A stretch of 27,257 nt of DNA from Larix sibirica (Eukaryota; Streptophyta; Pinopsida; Pinales; Pinaceae), in the NCBI GenBank assembly GCA_004151065.3, contig NWUY0300028351.1, forward strand, positions 1,088 through 28,344, read 5' to 3'. Shown piece by piece: positions 24,140-27,257 of the stretch. The notes below the pieces were generated by a model. The model was not told where the DNA came from. It did no database searches and worked only from the letters and a program-made list of their open reading frames with translations. Made by a program: the position numbers and the translations under genes. How positions within the stretch are numbered: position 1 is the first letter of the stretch; each line of letters starts with the position of its first letter.

Positions 24140-24560
24140 GAAATTTCATCGACTTCGGCACCATATATTATGGGAGATATAGAGGCAGTAATTGTACCTT
24201 GGTTACCCTTCTCTTTAATACATTTTTAACCTCAGATTGAGTAGAGAGAGTCATCATCACTCTTTGCCTCAATAGTCTCCCCTATGATTGACACCAACTC
24301 TTGTATTGCTTCTGGGGGGGTCATAAGTTTTAGAGGTTGCAACTTTCCCAATTATGAATCAAACAATCTATATTTAGAATCATAGGTTTCCCTCTCAACA
24401 CCTTCACCATTTTTCAAGTCCACCCACCCTAGTGGGTTGTTTGACATCATCAATAGTTCACCGCCTTGGGCCTCATTTCCATCATATCAGTGCACCAAGT
24501 ATATATACTTAGGTCGGGACCAAATCCAACTTCAACCTTATCCCAACAGTTCTTGGATTC
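24140..24560 (-). pseudogene. Degraded coding remnant, unrecognised
   Basis: One minus-strand frame stays nearly open for more than 100 codons. It reads SRPKYIYLVH, a TGA, YDGNEAQGGELLMMSNN, PLGWVDLKNGEGVE and ETYDSKYRLFDS, with a TAA at 24354-24352. It continues LGKLQPLKLMTPPEAIQELV and GETIEAKSDDDSLYSI to a TGA at 24234-24232, then SISPIIYGAEVDEISCY. Few stops, an acidic hydrophilic composition and persistence of one frame suggest a real ancestral protein. RPKY followed by YDG is faintly like the glycine-rich stretch between protease and RT in some gypsy elements, but no RT lies downstream. No function is assigned. Confidence 0.4.
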
Positions 24561-24600
24561 GACCCCCCAGTCTCATCTTAATGTAATTTGATAGAATTTC

Positions 24601-25451
24601 AAAATCACAGGGATGCCTATCTCATTTTCCTAAAATCACTTTTTATTTGTCACCTATCAGTTTATCGCTTCACCAGTTATCACCAGCACTCCCCTACAAT
24701 ATAGATTTTACTCTCAACAATAACTCTCTTACTATCACTGTGACATAATATCAACATGAGGGAAAGAAACACTGATGTACTTTGGATATGCAGGCCCCTC
24801 CTAATCTAATACATATGGGGGCATACATTATCACCTAAAATTCACACACCTACAACATTTTGGAATATGTTATGGAAGGACATCATTGACATAAAAAATA
24901 TTTCTCTTTAGAAAAAATTCAACATGTGAAATGAAGTAGAAGTAATGAATGAAAAGTCACATTTTGGGTGATCTATGCGGGTTTGCAAAAGGTAACTCGC
25001 ACTACATCACATGGAAAATCCCTCAAAACCCACATGGATGTACTAGCACACAAATTCACAACTTCCATAGTTTATTCAAGGCTTCACAACTAATTTTGTG
25101 TTCCAAGAATTCTAATTGGCCTCCATCACATGCTTGGGTATTTAATAGCCCCATATTTGCACCTTGAATTCATTTCATGGAACATAGAATTCCCATAATA
25201 ACAAATTGTTTCAAGGCCTCCATTTGGTCTATAAAAGGAAGCCATGAACATGCATTTCATAAGAGAAATTAAGTGGAAAGTTATGCTACAAAAATCAGTT
25301 TTGAAGACATCTCTTTCGTCCTCATTCTCACCATTCATTGGCATCTCAACTATACTTGAATTCCTCTTCAAGAAGCAAGTATTTTTCTTCATCATGCCAA
25401 ATTACTTTAGAAATTAATTTGAGAGAGATGAAAGTACCATCCCAAAGGGAG
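24601..25451. other. No gene recognised; TATA-like site at 25230
   Basis: Open frames at 24949-25167 (+) and 25126-25395 (-) show no recognisable domain. TATAAAAGGA at 25230-25239 is a good plant TATA match, but no gene or LTR can be tied to it. Confidence 0.4.
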
Positions 25452-25691
25452 TGTTGGCTACCATTTGCAAGCAACATTATTCTAGGTTGTTAGATCCCCT
25501 CTAGGGAAAATAAGTATATTCTCAACAAAGACAAGCAAATAGGAATTAAAGCGCACCTTCTCATTAATGATATGTACATATTCATACAATGAGATTACCC
25601 TTGGTTTCATATTCCCAAGGAACCTCATGGAATCGATATTTTTCACATTCTCCTATGACTATTAACCCTAAATGGACTAATGTTTCCAACA
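25452..25691. repeat. Possible LTR-like segment bounded by TGTTGG/CCAACA
   Basis: A 240-bp segment starts TGTTGG (25452-25457) and ends CCAACA (25686-25691), a 6-bp terminal inverted repeat typical of plant LTRs. On the minus strand the right flank reads AAGGAGGGGATTGTTGG, like a polypurine tract followed by an LTR start. A purine-rich AAAGGGAG also precedes 25452 on the + strand. No second LTR, primer-binding site or target-site duplication is visible, and the flanking DNA has no recognisable pol, so the call is weak. Confidence 0.25.
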
Positions 25692-25911
25692 ATCCCCTCC
25701 TTAATCCGAAGGGGTGTATGTGAGTTAAAGAAAAAAGAGATGAATAACAAGAAGTAGACAGCTGCTAAAGGCTAAACATCTCCAACTTGACAATCCAAAT
25801 TTTCCAAGGAAGCTAGCAGAAGCTAACATCTTCAACTAAATATAAGTGCTCTTTGAGTTCGTGCTTTTGGCTTACCACAAACCAAAAGGGATAGCATAAA
25901 CAACATAATTT
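25692..25911. other. No gene recognised
   Basis: Short unique stretch between the LTR-like segment and the hairpin repeats. I see no coding or RNA signature. Confidence 0.4.
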
Positions 25912-26160
25912 GATGCCTTTTACTAAGTGGGTGGTTTAAGGATGACCACAAACTCTCGAACTTGGAAACAATTCCAGTTCTCGTTCATAGGTCCTCTCTA
26001 GAACTTGGCATGAAGGCTTACTGGTTCCTCTAGAAAATGGTGGTTTGGGGACCACCATTTGATGTCTAGAAGAAGTTGATGTCTTCTACTAAATGGGTGG
26101 TTTTAGGATGACCACCAACTCTGGAGCTCAGTGGAACACGGTTCTAACTTTGGTTCAGGC
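25912..26160 (+). repeat. Imperfect direct repeat with three GGTGGT/ACCACC hairpins
   Basis: A block starting GATGCCTTTTACTAAGTGGG at 25912 recurs at 26078 as GATGTCTTCTACTAAATGGG and is similar for about 45 bases, then more loosely. Each copy holds a short inverted repeat: GTGGT/ACCAC at 25931-25949 and GGTGGT/ACCACC at 26096-26116. Between them lies a third, perfect 9-bp stem, AAATGGTGG/CCACCATTT, at 26035-26060 with an 8-base loop. The spacer in all three is similar (TTTAAGGATG, TTTGGGGA, TTTAGGATG). Confidence 0.75.
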
Positions 26161-26596
26161 TCGTTTGTTCTGAATCGCTTGTTCTCACTTGCTTGTTTCT
26201 TGTAGTCCATCATTCCCCTTGTTAGGAACAAAGTGAGGAGTGGAAAATCTCATGGTGGTTATGAGTGCCACAACTAGACATAGTATGTAATGAATGTTCT
26301 GGAGCATGGCTCTCTTTTTGTCTTCTAGCTACAACTCTGAATTTGGCTATTGAATCTGGTTGTGGCTCAAGATTGCTTGTTCTGGCTTGCTTGAAGAAGG
26401 TCGTGAATATTTGTTGTCATATTGATAATGCTTCAAAAATTAAATCCTAACTATTGATTCATGATTTCCCCCCTTCCAGGTACAAGATGAGAAGCAGGAA
26501 ACGTTTCTGCTACAAGTTGTGTTAGAACTTGAGACTCGATTCTGCGATATGAACGATATATCTCCTTGGTTGTTGTTGACCATTGCCAAGAAGTGA
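26161..26596. other. No gene recognised
   Basis: Contains repeated wording around CTTGTTCT/GCTTGCTTG and a 61-codon frame (26265-26450) without a family signature. Nothing else was seen. Confidence 0.4.
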
Positions 26597-27034
26597 TCCA
26601 CCCATATTGAATCTTCAATCTTGCAGGTTTCTTTAGTGTCGAATATCTATTTGAAGAATGGTTATGCTTCCCGCAATGCTAATAAGGATGGAGATCAAAG
26701 AACTGCTCTTCTATGTGGCCAATTCACTGACAATGTTAGCACTGATGTTCAACTGGAACAAGTGAAGATGACTCATCCTAGATAAATCCAAAAATCTGAA
26801 ATTGGATTGGTGTAGAATAATATGGAATATGAAAGGTCACATTCTTATCATATCCAATGCATGTTTTTTGTTTGTTGATCATGAGTTCTTCGCAAGTTCT
26901 GATGATGTATTTGGAAATATTATGCTAAACATGAGGGGCTTCGTCTTCTAACGTTACTTCGTTGTCTTGGTCATGCATGTGCAGCTAATTGGAATCCTAT
27001 TCAAATCCAAAGAGAGGGTTGTTCTAAACAATAA
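26597..27034 (+). pseudogene. Exon-like pseudo-ORF, unrecognised
   Basis: A frame without ATG is open from 26597 to a TAA at 26781-26783 (61 codons), including LKNGYASRNANKDGDQRTAL and LLCGQFTDNVSTDVQLEQV. CTTGCAG at 26620-26626 looks like a splice acceptor just before the better part. After several stops the same frame reopens at 26906-27031 with KYYAKHEGLRLLTLLRCLGH and ANWNPIQIQREGCSKQ. Two open stretches sharing a frame suggest a decayed coding sequence, but I recognise no family and chance is possible. Confidence 0.25.
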
Positions 27035-27257
27035 CTAGTTCAAAATGTTGATTCCTTTGTTGTACATCATCCTCTTTAGCTTTCAAATCCCCCAAATAAT
27101 ATTAATTAATAATAGTTTGGAGAGTTTCTTTGTTGATTGTGATTGAATCGTCAATAGAAATAAGTATTATAGTGTTTAGTAACTCTAATATTTATTTAGT
27201 TTGAAACATTATGAGGACTATGTGAGGCATCCTTGTGCAATTGATTCAATCAACAAA
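27035..27257. other. Right edge, AT-rich, nothing recognised
   Basis: No coding or RNA signature in the last 220 bases. Confidence 0.5.

Noticed and set aside
24540-24560. GGATTCGACCCCC, resembling a tRNA B-box
   Set aside because: No acceptable A-box at tRNA spacing, and it overlaps the minus-strand coding remnant.
1-27257. CRISPR array, rRNA, riboswitch, bacterial operon or defence system
   Set aside because: No regularly spaced direct repeats, no conserved RNA signature and no intact prokaryote-like genes; the content is decayed plant transposon DNA.

Overview
The window looks like nuclear intergenic DNA from a plant with a repeat-rich genome. It is AT-rich and has no intact gene on either strand. 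Its only recognisable protein-coding content is the decayed polyprotein of a plant-type Ty3/gypsy LTR retrotransposon. A large-genome seed plant, perhaps a gymnosperm, fits this picture, but that is inference. No prokaryotic features, CRISPR array, rRNA or intact tRNA gene were seen.

Layout: 1-1760 has nothing firmly recognised. From about 1780 to 9330 the + strand carries one retroelement in the order gag, zinc-knuckle remnant, aspartic protease, linker, reverse transcriptase, RNase H and integrase. After the integrase stop comes an RNase H-like stretch resembling the extra archaeal-type (aRH) domain of Tat/Ogre-type elements. Every domain is broken by stops and frameshifts, yet the catalytic signatures IDDGAST, AYLDDL, NNQAEYD and MDSQLL can still be read. 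From 9460 to about 12650 the + strand stays C-rich but codes for nothing I recognise. From 12650 to 14098 it becomes plain AT-rich DNA.

The dominant structural feature is a direct duplication: 7034-14098 is repeated as 14100-21164 (offset 7066). I saw only two base differences, and a (GT)13 microsatellite has the same length in both copies. The copies are separated by one undetermined base at 14099. Copy 2 starts in the middle of the RNase H domain. The simplest reading is two overlapping contigs or haplotypes joined end to end, so the real locus may be about 7 kb shorter. A recent true tandem duplication is not excluded.

The right part, 21165-27257, is a mosaic of small pieces. It has a tRNA-like (possibly SINE) head abutting an exact 58-bp duplication that contains a 16-bp palindrome, then a 38-bp pyrimidine-rich duplication. 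It also has a hidden, degraded coding stretch on the minus strand (about 24140-24560), a weak LTR-like segment (25452-25691), three copies of a GGTGGT/ACCACC hairpin (25930-26116), and an unrecognised exon-like pseudo-ORF at the right edge. I found no convincing new biological system. The items most worth following are the suspected false duplication and the RNase H-like domain downstream of integrase.
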